From the NCBI GenBank assembly GCA_964638005.1, contig CAZWXS010000047.1, positions 1 to 17,551 on the forward strand: a stretch of 17,551 nt of DNA, written 5' to 3'. Below, one piece after another: positions 1-7,426 of this stretch (within the stretch, counting starts at the first letter, position 1; each line of letters starts with the position of its first letter). The translations under genes were made by a program, and so were the position numbers. Under the pieces are notes generated by a model that was not told where the DNA came from, ran no database searches, and saw nothing but the letters and a program-made list of their open reading frames with translations. The DNA comes from JAAYYM01 sp964638005. GTDB taxonomy: Bacteria; Bacillota; Clostridia; Lachnospirales; Lachnospiraceae.

Positions 1-128
1 CTGCAGCAGCAGTTAACCAGTTAGGCTTTGCAGACAAGATGAGCCACATCTCAACCGGTGGCGGTGCTTCACTGGAATTTTTGGAAGGCAAAGAACTCCC
101 GGGCGTAGTAGCAGCAGACGACAAATAA
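1..128 (+). CDS. pgk: Phosphoglycerate kinase, C-terminal end (5' partial)
   Basis: The reading frame opens at base 3 and ends in TAA at 126-128, giving about 41 residues. The stretch STGGGASLEFLEGKELPGV is the very conserved C-terminal signature of phosphoglycerate kinase: the GGGAS turn binds nucleotide phosphate and the LEGKELPG segment closes the C-terminal domain. The enzyme makes ATP and 3-phosphoglycerate from 1,3-bisphosphoglycerate in cytosolic glycolysis. The rest of the gene lies outside the window. It is followed on the same strand by tpiA, the usual glycolytic order in Firmicutes, but here the two are separated by a 242-bp spacer rich in hairpins. Identification is firm although only the tail is visible. 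Confidence 0.95.
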   Translation, partial: AAAVNQLGFADKMSHISTGGGASLEFLEGKELPGVVAADDK

Positions 129-370
129 GCTATAGAAGCAGATTCACAAAACCGCGAATAAGACAATTGACCGATTTTGTGCTTGCACAAAAATCTGTTA
201 GTTGGCTTAGGCGCAAGGATGCGAAGCATCTGACAAATACAACGTATTTGTCAGTTTTGTGTCACAGCCCAGGTTGGGCGCGCCAAGCGAAACGAGGAAA
301 CGCAAAGCGTTTTCGAGTATTGGAAGGCAACATCAAATAACCAAGTAAATCAGAAAAGAGGACAATAAAA
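129..370. repeat. pgk-tpiA spacer with a cluster of five short hairpins
   Basis: No gene is visible in this 242-bp spacer. It holds five consecutive small inverted repeats with two- or three-base loops. They are GATTTTGTGC-TT-GCACAAAAATC (173-195, one bulge), GATGC-GAA-GCATC (218-230), CTGACAAATAC-AAC-GTATTTGTCAG (230-254, 11 perfect pairs), GCCCA-GGT-TGGGC (267-279) and GGAAACGC-AAA-GCGTTTTC (296-314, one G-T pair). TTGGC at 202-206 can also pair with GCCAA at 282-286, which would enclose the middle hairpins as a branched fold. None has a clean T-tract, so a simple terminator is unlikely. A REP/MITE-like repeat or an mRNA processing or stabilising element between the two glycolytic genes are both possible. 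The tpiA ribosome site AGAGGA lies at 357-362. Confidence 0.6.
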
Positions 371-1117
371 ATGGCAAGAAAAACAATCGTAGCCGGCAAC
401 TGGAAGATGAACATGACTCCCAGCGAGGCAGTTAAATTATGTGCAGAATTAAAGGACTTAGTAAAATCAGACAGCGTAGACGTAGTATACTGCGTACCTG
501 CAATTGACATCGTACCTGTAGTAGAAGCAGTGAAAGGTACAAATGTAGCAGTCGGTGCAGAGAATATGTACTTTGAAGAAAAAGGTGCTTTCACCGGAGA
601 AATCTCAGCAGCAATGCTCGTAGATGCAGGTGTTAAATATGTCATCATCGGTCATTCAGAGAGAAGAGAATACTTCAAAGAAGATGACTGCTTGTTGAAT
701 AAGAAGGTTAAGAAGTCTTTCGAAGCAGGCTTGACTCCGATTCTTTGCTGCGGCGAGACACTTGAGCAGAGAGAAATGGGCGTTACAATGGATTGGATCC
801 GTCTGCAGATCAAGTCAGATCTCGATGGAATCACAGCAGCACAGGTTGCTTCCATGGTAATCGCATATGAGCCTATCTGGGCAATCGGAACAGGCAAGAC
901 AGCTACCACAGAGCAGGCACAGGAAGTATGCAAGGGTATCCGTGACTGCATCGCTCAGATGTATGATGCTCCTACAGCAGAAGCAGTTCGTATCCAGTAC
1001 GGCGGATCAGTGAACGCAGCAACAGCAGCAGATCTGTTTTCACAGCCGGATATCGATGGCGGACTTGTGGGTGGCGCTTCACTCAAGGCTGATTTCGGAA
1101 AGATCGTTAATTACTAA
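371..1117 (+). CDS. tpiA: Triose-phosphate isomerase
   Basis: Interconverts dihydroxyacetone phosphate and glyceraldehyde 3-phosphate in cytosolic glycolysis. The 248-residue length is normal for a bacterial TIM-barrel monomer, which acts as a dimer. The catalytic set is complete: Asn10 and Lys12 in GNWKMN, His95 in IIGHSERR, and Glu167 in AYEPIWAIGTGKTAT, the last also forming the mobile loop 6. The phosphate-binding GGSV and GGLVGGASL motifs are present near the C-terminus. The ATG at 371 has AGAGGA eight bases upstream. pgk precedes it and a strong hairpin at 1157-1193 follows, so the transcription unit ends here. The phosphoglycerate mutase gene that often follows tpiA is absent from this site. 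Confidence 0.98.
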   Translation: MARKTIVAGNWKMNMTPSEAVKLCAELKDLVKSDSVDVVYCVPAIDIVPVVEAVKGTNVAVGAENMYFEEKGAFTGEISAAMLVDAGVKYVIIGHSERREYFKEDDCLLNKKVKKSFEAGLTPILCCGETLEQREMGVTMDWIRLQIKSDLDGITAAQVASMVIAYEPIWAIGTGKTATTEQAQEVCKGIRDCIAQMYDAPTAEAVRIQYGGSVNAATAADLFSQPDIDGGLVGGASLKADFGKIVNY

Positions 1118-1156
1118 GCGTAAAAGAACAAAGAGAGAACCTGCAGTAATATACTT

Positions 1157-1193
1157 AAAGAGCCGGCTTAATGAAATTTAAGTTGGCTCTTTT
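1157..1193 (+). terminator. Rho-independent terminator after tpiA
   Basis: A 15-bp stem pairs 1157-1171 with 1178-1192 around the six-base loop TGAAAT (two G-T pairs, the rest Watson-Crick), and the 3' arm runs into TTTT. The 5' arm starts with AAAG, so the hairpin could act weakly in both directions. It ends the glycolytic unit and insulates the diguanylate cyclase gene, which has its own promoter. Confidence 0.9.
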
Positions 1194-1208
1194 AAAATAT
1201 CCATTTAC

Positions 1209-1237
1209 TTGAAGATAGTGACAACATGCTTTATAAT
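1209..1237 (+). promoter_or_regulatory. Sigma-A-type promoter of the diguanylate cyclase gene
   Basis: TTGAAG at 1209-1214 and a perfect TATAAT at 1232-1237 are separated by 17 bases. Transcription would start near 1244, leaving a leader of about 60 bases before the ATG at 1303. The ribosome site GAGGA lies at 1292-1296. Confidence 0.75.
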
Positions 1238-1302
1238 GAGACGTGAAATGTGTCTCGTAGACGATAACCGGTGCAGAAGGACTGTGCACACGAGGAAACA
1301 GA

Positions 1303-2964
1303 ATGAAATTTAAATGGGCATATTTGGCGGAGCTGATCGTGGGTTTTGTACTCTTGCTTTATATGGGAATGCATTACCAGACAAATCAAAATCCACTGAA
1401 TGAGAAAAACGTATTGGAATACAGAAGTGGTTGGGTCTTGGAGTGTGCAGGCGAGAAGCAGCAGCCTGTGACATTGCCGGAAACCATTGACAATCCGACA
1501 GGTGCCACCATCTGTCTGAATCATGTGCTGCCTGAAAAGGCTACACTGGATGGAGACAGCATTGCATTTTATACCTCTCATATGAATGTCAAGGTCTATG
1601 TGGAGGATGTGATGGTCTATTCCCTGACCGCACCGAAACAGGGGCCCAGCAAGACCCCGGGCAATGCATGGAATATCATCGACCTGAAGAATCAATATCG
1701 GAACAAGGTATTCAGCGTGGAATTGACACCGGCATATCAGGATGTGGCAGGAACGATTCCACAGTTTATGTTTGGGGCTAAGACGGATATCATTAGAGAT
1801 ATCATTGTTTCGGCATCCTTTTCCCTGTTCCTGTGTATGGTCATACTGATCATCGGCATGGGAATTGTGGTCGCACTGCTTTTCTTACGCAAGAAGATGC
1901 ACTTTACAAGGTATGTGATATGGCTTGGTTTCTTTTCTGTGATGTTGTCCTTGTGGTCAGGCGGCGAAACGCAGATTTTCATATTGTTGTTCGGACATAA
2001 TCTTTTTTTCAATTATCTGACGTTCATTACACTCAAGCTGATTTTTATACCCATCATGGTATTTGTCAGGTATCTGTACAACACTTCAAGCAATCGGGTG
2101 GTGGATACGCTGTGTGTGTTCAGCATCATTGATTTTATGGTGTCCATGGCATTGCAGGCGTTTGGGATTGCGGACCTTAGAGAAACGCTGAGCATCACAC
2201 ATGTGATTTATTGCTTAGGTGCCTTCTGGGGGATTTTTCTGACTCTGCGGATACTGATCAAGGGAAGCGGAGAGACGCGCAGAAAGGTCATGTTCCATTC
2301 CATCTGTCTGCTGTTTGTTGCCATGACGGTCATCTTGGACGCTTCTTTCTATTATAATGATACTTCCATTGACTCAGCGAGATTTTCAAGATTGGGTCTG
2401 TTGATTTACATATTGGTGCTGGGATATATGGTTATGCGCGATTCCATCAGTTTGATCAGTGTGGGCAGGCAGGCGAAGCTGATCCGTGAGGATGCGAGAA
2501 GAGACGGGCTTACGGAAGCATACAATCGTAAGGCATATGAAGAGGCAATCGAGCAGATTACCGGAGAAAGACTAAAAGAATGTGCCATTATGATGTTTGA
2601 CTTGAATAATCTCAAGAATGTCAATGACCTATATGGACATAGTATGGGCGATCATTATATCATGACGGTCAGCCAAGTGCTGAAAGACGTATACGGAACA
2701 TATGGATCCATATATCGGATCGGCGGAGATGAATTCTGCGTCATAGCGCAGGATATGTCAGAAGCACTTTTTCATGATCTGTATCTGCAGGTGGAAGCCC
2801 ACATGCAGCATGCCAATGAGCGGTATCTGGAGCGCCGTATGTCCGTTGCCTGCGGCTATGCGGCATATGATGCGGGTATAGACGAGAATGTCCGGGATAT
2901 CGTCATCAGGGCAGACAGAGCGATGTATCAGGAAAAGAGCCGTATGAAAAAGATGGGAATATGA
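1303..2964 (+). CDS. Membrane-bound diguanylate cyclase (7TM-type sensor + GGDEF)
   Basis: Predicted to make the second messenger c-di-GMP from two GTP at the inner face of the membrane. The 553 residues read as an N-terminal membrane anchor (about 8-22), an extracytoplasmic domain (about 23-160), several membrane helices (about 167-380) that resemble the 7TMR-DISM arrangement, and a GGDEF domain from D401 (DGLTEAYNR). The active-site loop GGDEF is intact at 474-478, and NDLYGHSMGD matches the guanine/phosphate-binding region. The product-inhibition I-site (RxxD ending six residues before GGDEF) is absent: the residues there are GTYG. GAGGA at 1292-1296 sits six bases before the ATG. The gene runs tail-to-tail into the hybrid kinase with only 28 bp between stop codons. 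The input ligand cannot be told from sequence. Confidence 0.93.
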   Translation: MKFKWAYLAELIVGFVLLLYMGMHYQTNQNPLNEKNVLEYRSGWVLECAGEKQQPVTLPETIDNPTGATICLNHVLPEKATLDGDSIAFYTSHMNVKVYVEDVMVYSLTAPKQGPSKTPGNAWNIIDLKNQYRNKVFSVELTPAYQDVAGTIPQFMFGAKTDIIRDIIVSASFSLFLCMVILIIGMGIVVALLFLRKKMHFTRYVIWLGFFSVMLSLWSGGETQIFILLFGHNLFFNYLTFITLKLIFIPIMVFVRYLYNTSSNRVVDTLCVFSIIDFMVSMALQAFGIADLRETLSITHVIYCLGAFWGIFLTLRILIKGSGETRRKVMFHSICLLFVAMTVILDASFYYNDTSIDSARFSRLGLLIYILVLGYMVMRDSISLISVGRQAKLIREDARRDGLTEAYNRKAYEEAIEQITGERLKECAIMMFDLNNLKNVNDLYGHSMGDHYIMTVSQVLKDVYGTYGSIYRIGGDEFCVIAQDMSEALFHDLYLQVEAHMQHANERYLERRMSVACGYAAYDAGIDENVRDIVIRADRAMYQEKSRMKKMGI

Positions 2965-2992
2965 GTTCAAAGATTAAACAAGGGCATACGAA

Positions 2993-5017
2993 TCAACAGA
3001 TGTATTGGTGAAGCGTCCGGTACAGCAGTGCTGCTTCGATGGGCTTTGCCAGATGTTCATTCATACCGGCTGCTTTGGAACGTTCGATATCTTCGTCAAA
3101 TGCGTTGGCACTCATTGCGATGAGCGGAATCGTTTTGGCTTGTGTTTTTTTCATTTTTCTGATATATTCGGCAGTTTCCAAACCGTCCATCACAGGCATT
3201 CTGATGTCTATCAATATGGCAGAATAGTAGTTGTCGGGTTGCTTTTTAAAGCATTCTACGCCTATGGAGCCGTTCTCTGCCACATCCACTTCCAGATTTT
3301 TGGCTCTGAGCAGTTGTGTGGCCACTTCGATATTCAGTGCATCGTCTTCACATAAAAGGACGCGTTTACCGGTGAAATCATATTGGATTGTCTTTTCTGC
3401 GGCACATTCTACGGAACGTTTTTCAGATTCTTCTTGATTGACCAGACCGAGTTTGAGTCTGATGACAAATTCAGTCCCTTTTTCCGGATTGTTGTTGACG
3501 AAGATCGTGCCGCCCATCAGATCCAACAGGCTCTTACAGATGGCAAGACCGAGACCTGTACCGCCATATTGGCTGGTTGTGCCGATGTGTTCCTGCATGA
3601 AAGGTTCAAATACATGAGGGAGAAAGGCTTCGTTGATGCCGATACCGGTATCCCGGATGGTGAATTTGATATAGGCAAGTCTCTTGGATACCTTTTCCTG
3701 GGAAATGGAAAAGCGGATATTACCGCCGGATGGAGTAAATTTGATGGCATTGGAAATGATGTTGACAAAAATCTGCTGCAGCTTCATAATATCGCCGACA
3801 TAATACTCCTGAACGGTATCGCCTGTGATGACCTCATATTGCAGTTTCTTTGCTTCTGCCTGTTCGAAACAGATGTCGTTGATCTTGCAGAGCAGTTCAT
3901 GAACAGAAAAAGTCTCTTCCTTTAACGAAATCTTTCCGCTTTCAATCTGCGACATGTCCAGAATATCATTGATCAATGACAACAGAAAATGAGCAGAGGT
4001 ATCAATCTTGGTGAGGCAGTCAGAGACTTGCAGACAATCATTGGCAGCCTGTGCTTGTGAGGCGATGGCTGTCATACCGATGATGGCATTCATGGGGGTT
4101 CTGATCTCGTGGCTCATGCGCGCCAGAAATTCCGTTTTGGCAATGTTGGCCCGTTCTGCCTGTGCCAGTGCATTTTGCAGAAGTTCTTTTTGCTTCTGTT
4201 CAGATTCATAAATCATGGTGATATCACTTCTCGTAAAGAGAACTGTGGTTTTTGCGTCATCCAGATATAGAAAATCCCATTTTTTATAAAGCACACGTCC
4301 GTCTATGGGGATGGTGGGATAGGTAAAGGAGAGCATTGGCTGATGTTCGAGTCCTTGCAGGATGTTTTGAAGGCTCATTTTTTTGAGGGCATCATGTACA
4401 TGCTCGGGAGCGATTCGAGAAGGGTAAGCTTTTTGGCTGCTTGCGGTATAGGTGAGTCCGCTGCTGGGTTCCAGACCATCATATCCATGTTCACCCTGAC
4501 GGTTAAACAGTGTCATCTCATCGGTCTGGACATCAAAGGTTGCAACGAAATCAAAGTCTGTGTCGAGCAATCGCTGGACAACGGACTGTGTAATATGTTT
4601 GTTGTGGATATCAATGGCATATATAAATGCTTCTATATCATGGGTAGTGGGATTCTCAGACATCTCTGCACATGCCCGGATCCAATAGATGTGTTCTTTG
4701 CTTAATTGTCTGCGGTATTCGATATTGGGAGAAGTGTTACCCGCGGAAAAGAGTTCCAGCAGATGCTTGCGGGAAAATATGGAGCGATATCGCGCCAGAT
4801 CTTCTTTGAGAGGAATCATATCATATGCACGCTGAAAGAAGCCATCAACAGTTTCATCTGATTGCATGTCCAGAATTTCCGGATATATGGATTGGCCGTT
4901 GCCGCACCAATTTTGCGTGAGGTTCATTTGAAAAGAAGAAACTGTGTTCTGCAAAGTAATCTTGCGGTAATATAAGTCGGTATAGCGTTCCTCATTGGGT
5001 GGAGGATCGTGCTTCAT
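2993..5017 (-). CDS. Soluble hybrid histidine kinase (PAS-like input, HisKA, HATPase, receiver)
   Basis: A 674-residue cytoplasmic sensor kinase with an attached receiver. The first roughly 270 residues carry two PAS-like segments; the motif EYRRQL...YWIRACAEM...AIDIHN is a typical PAS/PAC ending. A short coiled-coil linker follows, then HisKA with phospho-acceptor His303 in MSHEIRTPMNAIIG, and the ATPase domain (N box Asn423, DTGIGI at 456-461, GGTGLGLA from 485). The receiver spans about 551-672 with acidic pair Asp558/Asp559 and phospho-acceptor Asp604 in LIDIRMPVMDG. No membrane segment is visible, so the signal is internal or comes from a partner. An AAGGAG-type ribosome site (complement of 5026-5031) precedes the ATG. 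The Hpt gene lies just upstream on the same strand with a 43-bp gap, so a His-Asp-His relay is the natural reading. No DNA-binding partner is adjacent. Confidence 0.95.
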   Translation of the reverse strand: MKHDPPPNEERYTDLYYRKITLQNTVSSFQMNLTQNWCGNGQSIYPEILDMQSDETVDGFFQRAYDMIPLKEDLARYRSIFSRKHLLELFSAGNTSPNIEYRRQLSKEHIYWIRACAEMSENPTTHDIEAFIYAIDIHNKHITQSVVQRLLDTDFDFVATFDVQTDEMTLFNRQGEHGYDGLEPSSGLTYTASSQKAYPSRIAPEHVHDALKKMSLQNILQGLEHQPMLSFTYPTIPIDGRVLYKKWDFLYLDDAKTTVLFTRSDITMIYESEQKQKELLQNALAQAERANIAKTEFLARMSHEIRTPMNAIIGMTAIASQAQAANDCLQVSDCLTKIDTSAHFLLSLINDILDMSQIESGKISLKEETFSVHELLCKINDICFEQAEAKKLQYEVITGDTVQEYYVGDIMKLQQIFVNIISNAIKFTPSGGNIRFSISQEKVSKRLAYIKFTIRDTGIGINEAFLPHVFEPFMQEHIGTTSQYGGTGLGLAICKSLLDLMGGTIFVNNNPEKGTEFVIRLKLGLVNQEESEKRSVECAAEKTIQYDFTGKRVLLCEDDALNIEVATQLLRAKNLEVDVAENGSIGVECFKKQPDNYYSAILIDIRMPVMDGLETAEYIRKMKKTQAKTIPLIAMSANAFDEDIERSKAAGMNEHLAKPIEAALLYRTLHQYIC

Positions 5018-5060
5018 CTGGAAGACTCCTTTGAAAAGTAAAATTTGTAGATGATTTATA

Positions 5061-5405
5061 TCAACCTACGATGAACAGAAAATCCTGATAGGCAGTCTTC
5101 AGTTTTGCATAGATGCTGTCCAGGTCTGCATAGTCATTTGCACGCAGCTTTTCGGTCAGATCGCTTGCGGCGGAATATAATGGAGTGATTCCGAGATTGC
5201 CGGCAGCTCCTTTGATGTTGTGAACACAGTCAAACGCTTCCTGATATTTCTTCTGCTGCAGAAGTTCACCCAGTTCATTTACATGAAAGGTTCCTTTGTA
5301 CTTTTCTAAAAATGTCAGATAGGTTTCTTCGCTGTCGAGTAATCTGTTTATCGCACCTGCAGTGTCGCAACCGAAGTCGTTTAGTTTTTGAATCAGTGGA
5401 TTCAT
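5061..5405 (-). CDS. Histidine phosphotransfer (Hpt) protein
   Basis: A 114-residue single-domain phosphocarrier. CVHNIKGAAGNLG contains the HxxKGxxxxxG Hpt signature with phospho-acceptor His62, and the remainder is helical as expected for a four-helix bundle. It should accept a phosphoryl group from the receiver Asp604 of the hybrid kinase encoded 43 bp downstream and pass it to an unlinked response regulator. The start was set at 5405 because AAAGGAGG (complement of 5413-5420) lies seven bases upstream. An in-frame ATG further upstream would add about 50 residues that read through the ribosome site and promoter region and show no domain. The gene is divergent from the response regulator at 5567. 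Confidence 0.92.
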   Translation of the reverse strand: MNPLIQKLNDFGCDTAGAINRLLDSEETYLTFLEKYKGTFHVNELGELLQQKKYQEAFDCVHNIKGAAGNLGITPLYSAASDLTEKLRANDYADLDSIYAKLKTAYQDFLFIVG

Positions 5406-5447
5406 GTGAGAGCCTCCTTTTTGCTGCCTGATCGGCAGTTGCTTTTC

Positions 5448-5453
5448 ATTATA
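5448..5453 (-). promoter_or_regulatory. Candidate -10 box of the Hpt/hybrid-kinase operon
   Basis: On the minus strand this reads TATAAT, about 45 bases upstream of the Hpt start. No convincing -35 lies 16-18 bases further upstream (ATCCTG at 17), so the promoter may be weak or need an activator. It shares the 161-bp divergent region with the response regulator promoter. Confidence 0.4.
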
Positions 5454-5534
5454 ATATACATATTGTAACACAGGATAGCAGGAAATGGCAATCGTATGGT
5501 ATACTGGATTTAATAGGTTTATCTGCTTTTTCGG

Positions 5535-5540
5535 TATAAT
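5535..5540 (+). promoter_or_regulatory. Candidate -10 box of the bceRS-type operon
   Basis: A perfect TATAAT lies 26 bases before the chosen ATG, predicting a start near 5547 and a very short leader. No good -35 is seen. A second candidate TATACT with an upstream TG lies at 5500-5505. The ribosome site AAAGGTGA is at 5551-5558. Confidence 0.45.
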
Positions 5541-5566
5541 ACAGATATTGAAAGGTGACAAAAGTG

Positions 5567-6244
5567 ATGAAACATCGTATTTTATTAGTAGAAGATGATC
5601 GTACCATTGCAGAGGAGATACAGAAGTATCTGCAGAAGTGGGATTTTGAAGTGGGGATTATCTCGGATTTTTCGGCTGTCATGGAGGAATTCAGTGCATT
5701 TTCGCCGCATTTGGTGTTGATGGATGTGTCACTGCCGTTCTTTAATGGGTATCATTGGTGCACACAGATTCGTCAGGTGTCACAGATTCCGATTATTTTC
5801 CTTTCATCGACAAGTGATAATATGAATATTGTCATGGCAATGAACATGGGAGCGGACGATTTTATTGCAAAGCCGTTTGATCTTCAGGTGTTGTCTGCAA
5901 AGGTACAGGCGATGCTGCGCAGGAGCTATTCCTATCAGGGAAAGAGTGAATTGTCAGAATGTCAGGGGATTTTGCTGAATACTTCAAACGGAACGATGGA
6001 GGTAGACGGACAGAGGGTGGAACTGACAAAGAATGAATTCCGAATGCTGCAGATCTTATTTTCCCATAAAGGAGAAATTGTGACCAGGGAGGCAATCATG
6101 AACCATCTGTGGGATGGAGACTGCTTTGTGGATGATAACACGCTGGCTGTTAATATGGCGAGACTTCGGAAAAAGCTTTCCGAATATGGGAAAGAAGACT
6201 TAATCACCACCAAGAAGGGAATTGGGTATCTGGTGGAGGGATAG
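5567..6244 (+). CDS. bceR: OmpR/PhoB-family response regulator, BceR-type
   Basis: A 225-residue DNA-binding response regulator. The receiver domain (1-115) has the acidic pair in VEDD, phospho-acceptor Asp53 in LVLMDVSLPFFNG and the conserved Lys102 in AKPFD. The C-terminal winged helix includes ELTKNEFRMLQILF, VTREAIMNHLWDG and a final TTKKGIGYLV wing. The kinase gene follows by 61 bp and a BceAB-type transporter lies further downstream, so it probably activates the transporter in response to peptide antibiotics. I chose ATG 5567 because AAAGGTGA at 5551-5558 is well spaced for it. The in-frame GTG at 5555 overlaps that ribosome site and is a less likely start. Confidence 0.93.
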   Translation: MKHRILLVEDDRTIAEEIQKYLQKWDFEVGIISDFSAVMEEFSAFSPHLVLMDVSLPFFNGYHWCTQIRQVSQIPIIFLSSTSDNMNIVMAMNMGADDFIAKPFDLQVLSAKVQAMLRRSYSYQGKSELSECQGILLNTSNGTMEVDGQRVELTKNEFRMLQILFSHKGEIVTREAIMNHLWDGDCFVDDNTLAVNMARLRKKLSEYGKEDLITTKKGIGYLVEG

Positions 6245-6305
6245 ATCAATCAATTTGGCATGAGTAGAAATGAAATGAGATTGTTGAGGATGAGACTGGA
6301 CGGAT

Positions 6306-7322
6306 ATGAACATTATAAAAAGCTGGCTTAGAAGAGAACGTGGATTTATAAGTGGTGTATTGCTCATGGCAGGGGTACTGACAGCTTGTACTTATTTATA
6401 TGGAGAGAGTATGCGGCCTGTTAAGCTGACGTTATGGATGTGTGGCTTCTTCTTTTTGTTTTGGTGTGTGGGTTCGCTGTTTCTATATTGGAAGAAGGAC
6501 AGTGCATTACATAAGACACAAAAAGAATTGCTGCATTCTTTGGACAGTCTGCCGCAGGCAGAGGATGAAATAGAGGTCAGATATCAGGAGATACTGCAGG
6601 AATTATATCAGAGATGTGAGGGATTAGAGCAAACACTACGAGAGCGTTCCGGTGAGGAAAAGGATTACTATACACTTTGGGTGCATCAGATCAAGACTCC
6701 GATTGCAGCGATGCGATTGATGCTGCAGAACATGGAAGATCAGACGAAGACAGCGCAGCTTTCAAATGAACTCTTCCGCATTGAGCAGTATGTGGGAATG
6801 GCACTGCAATATGTGCGTCTGCAGGAGACAGGCGCGGATCTGGATATCAAACAGTGTGACGTCTACGAAATTGTAAAACAGGTTGTGAAGCAGTATAAGA
6901 CAGTATTTATTGAGAAGAAGTTGTCGATTGATTTTGAACCTTTTTCCTGTATGGCGGTGACGGATGAAAAATGGCTGACCTTTATACTGGAACAGATATT
7001 GTCAAATGCAGTCAAGTACACGACCAGGGGTGGTATTTCCATTCAATGCAATGAGATGGAAGCAACATATACAATCATGGTGCAGGACACAGGAATCGGT
7101 ATTCGGGAGGAGGACCTGCCAAGAATTTTTGAAAAAGGATTTACCGGTTATAACGGACATATGGATAAGCGTTCTACCGGAATCGGACTGTATCTTTGCA
7201 AAAAGACAGCAGACATGCTGGGGATAGAGATTCGTGTGGAATCGGTTTTATCTGTGGGAACAACAGTGTATCTGATGATGCAGGGAAGTTCACATGAACA
7301 GGAAACAGTTATTTGGAATTAG
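6306..7322 (+). CDS. bceS: Intramembrane-sensing histidine kinase, BceS-type
   Basis: A 338-residue kinase with two N-terminal membrane helices (about 15-32 and 40-62) and almost no external loop, the hallmark of BceS-like kinases that sense through their ABC transporter instead of binding ligand themselves. After the coiled region come the phospho-acceptor His127 in LWVHQIKTPIAAM (the HQIKTP variant typical of this family), the N box ILSNAVKYT, DTGIGI and STGIGLYLCKK. It follows the response regulator by 61 bp. The ribosome site is poor: GAGGA lies 15 bases upstream at 6286-6290, and GGACGG lies close to the ATG. Expected partner transporter: the genes at 8561-11354. Confidence 0.94.
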   Translation: MNIIKSWLRRERGFISGVLLMAGVLTACTYLYGESMRPVKLTLWMCGFFFLFWCVGSLFLYWKKDSALHKTQKELLHSLDSLPQAEDEIEVRYQEILQELYQRCEGLEQTLRERSGEEKDYYTLWVHQIKTPIAAMRLMLQNMEDQTKTAQLSNELFRIEQYVGMALQYVRLQETGADLDIKQCDVYEIVKQVVKQYKTVFIEKKLSIDFEPFSCMAVTDEKWLTFILEQILSNAVKYTTRGGISIQCNEMEATYTIMVQDTGIGIREEDLPRIFEKGFTGYNGHMDKRSTGIGLYLCKKTADMLGIEIRVESVLSVGTTVYLMMQGSSHEQETVIWN

Positions 7323-7347
7323 GAAAGGAGAGGCAATGGAGAGATAA
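7323..7347 (+). other. Strong ribosome site with a three-codon ORF after bceS (possible gene-start remnant)
   Basis: Immediately after the kinase stop, GGAAAGGAG (7322-7330) is followed at ideal spacing by ATG GAG AGA TAA (7336-7347). Good ribosome sites usually mark genes, so this may be the remnant start of a gene that once followed the kinase directly, or chance. No longer frame continues from it. Confidence 0.3.
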
Positions 7348-7355
7348 AAAAAGAA

Positions 7356-7383
7356 TTGACACAGAAAAATGGAATGATATACT
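7356..7383 (+). promoter_or_regulatory. Strong sigma-A-type promoter of the exported-protein gene
   Basis: A consensus TTGACA at 7356-7361 and TATACT at 7378-7383 are separated by 16 bases, with TG one base before the -10 (extended -10). Predicted transcription start is near 7390, about 37 bases before the ATG at 7427. This is the best-looking promoter in the window and uncouples the gene from bceRS. Confidence 0.8.
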
Positions 7384-7426
7384 AAAAAAGGAAATAAATG
7401 TTTTTCTTAACATGGAGGGAATCAAA

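Noticed and set aside
230..254. 11-bp hairpin as a Rho-independent terminator of pgk
   Set aside because: The text after it (TTTTGTGTCAC) has only four T and the three-base loop sits among other similar hairpins; a dispersed repeat or structured spacer fits better.
3383..3925. 180-codon plus-strand frame inside the hybrid kinase gene
   Set aside because: It is antisense to the conserved kinase and receiver domains, has no ribosome site and shows no domain.
5406..5561. Upstream extension of the Hpt protein to an earlier in-frame ATG
   Set aside because: It would read through the AAAGGAGG ribosome site and the -10 region, adds no domain, and the start at 5405 is well supported.
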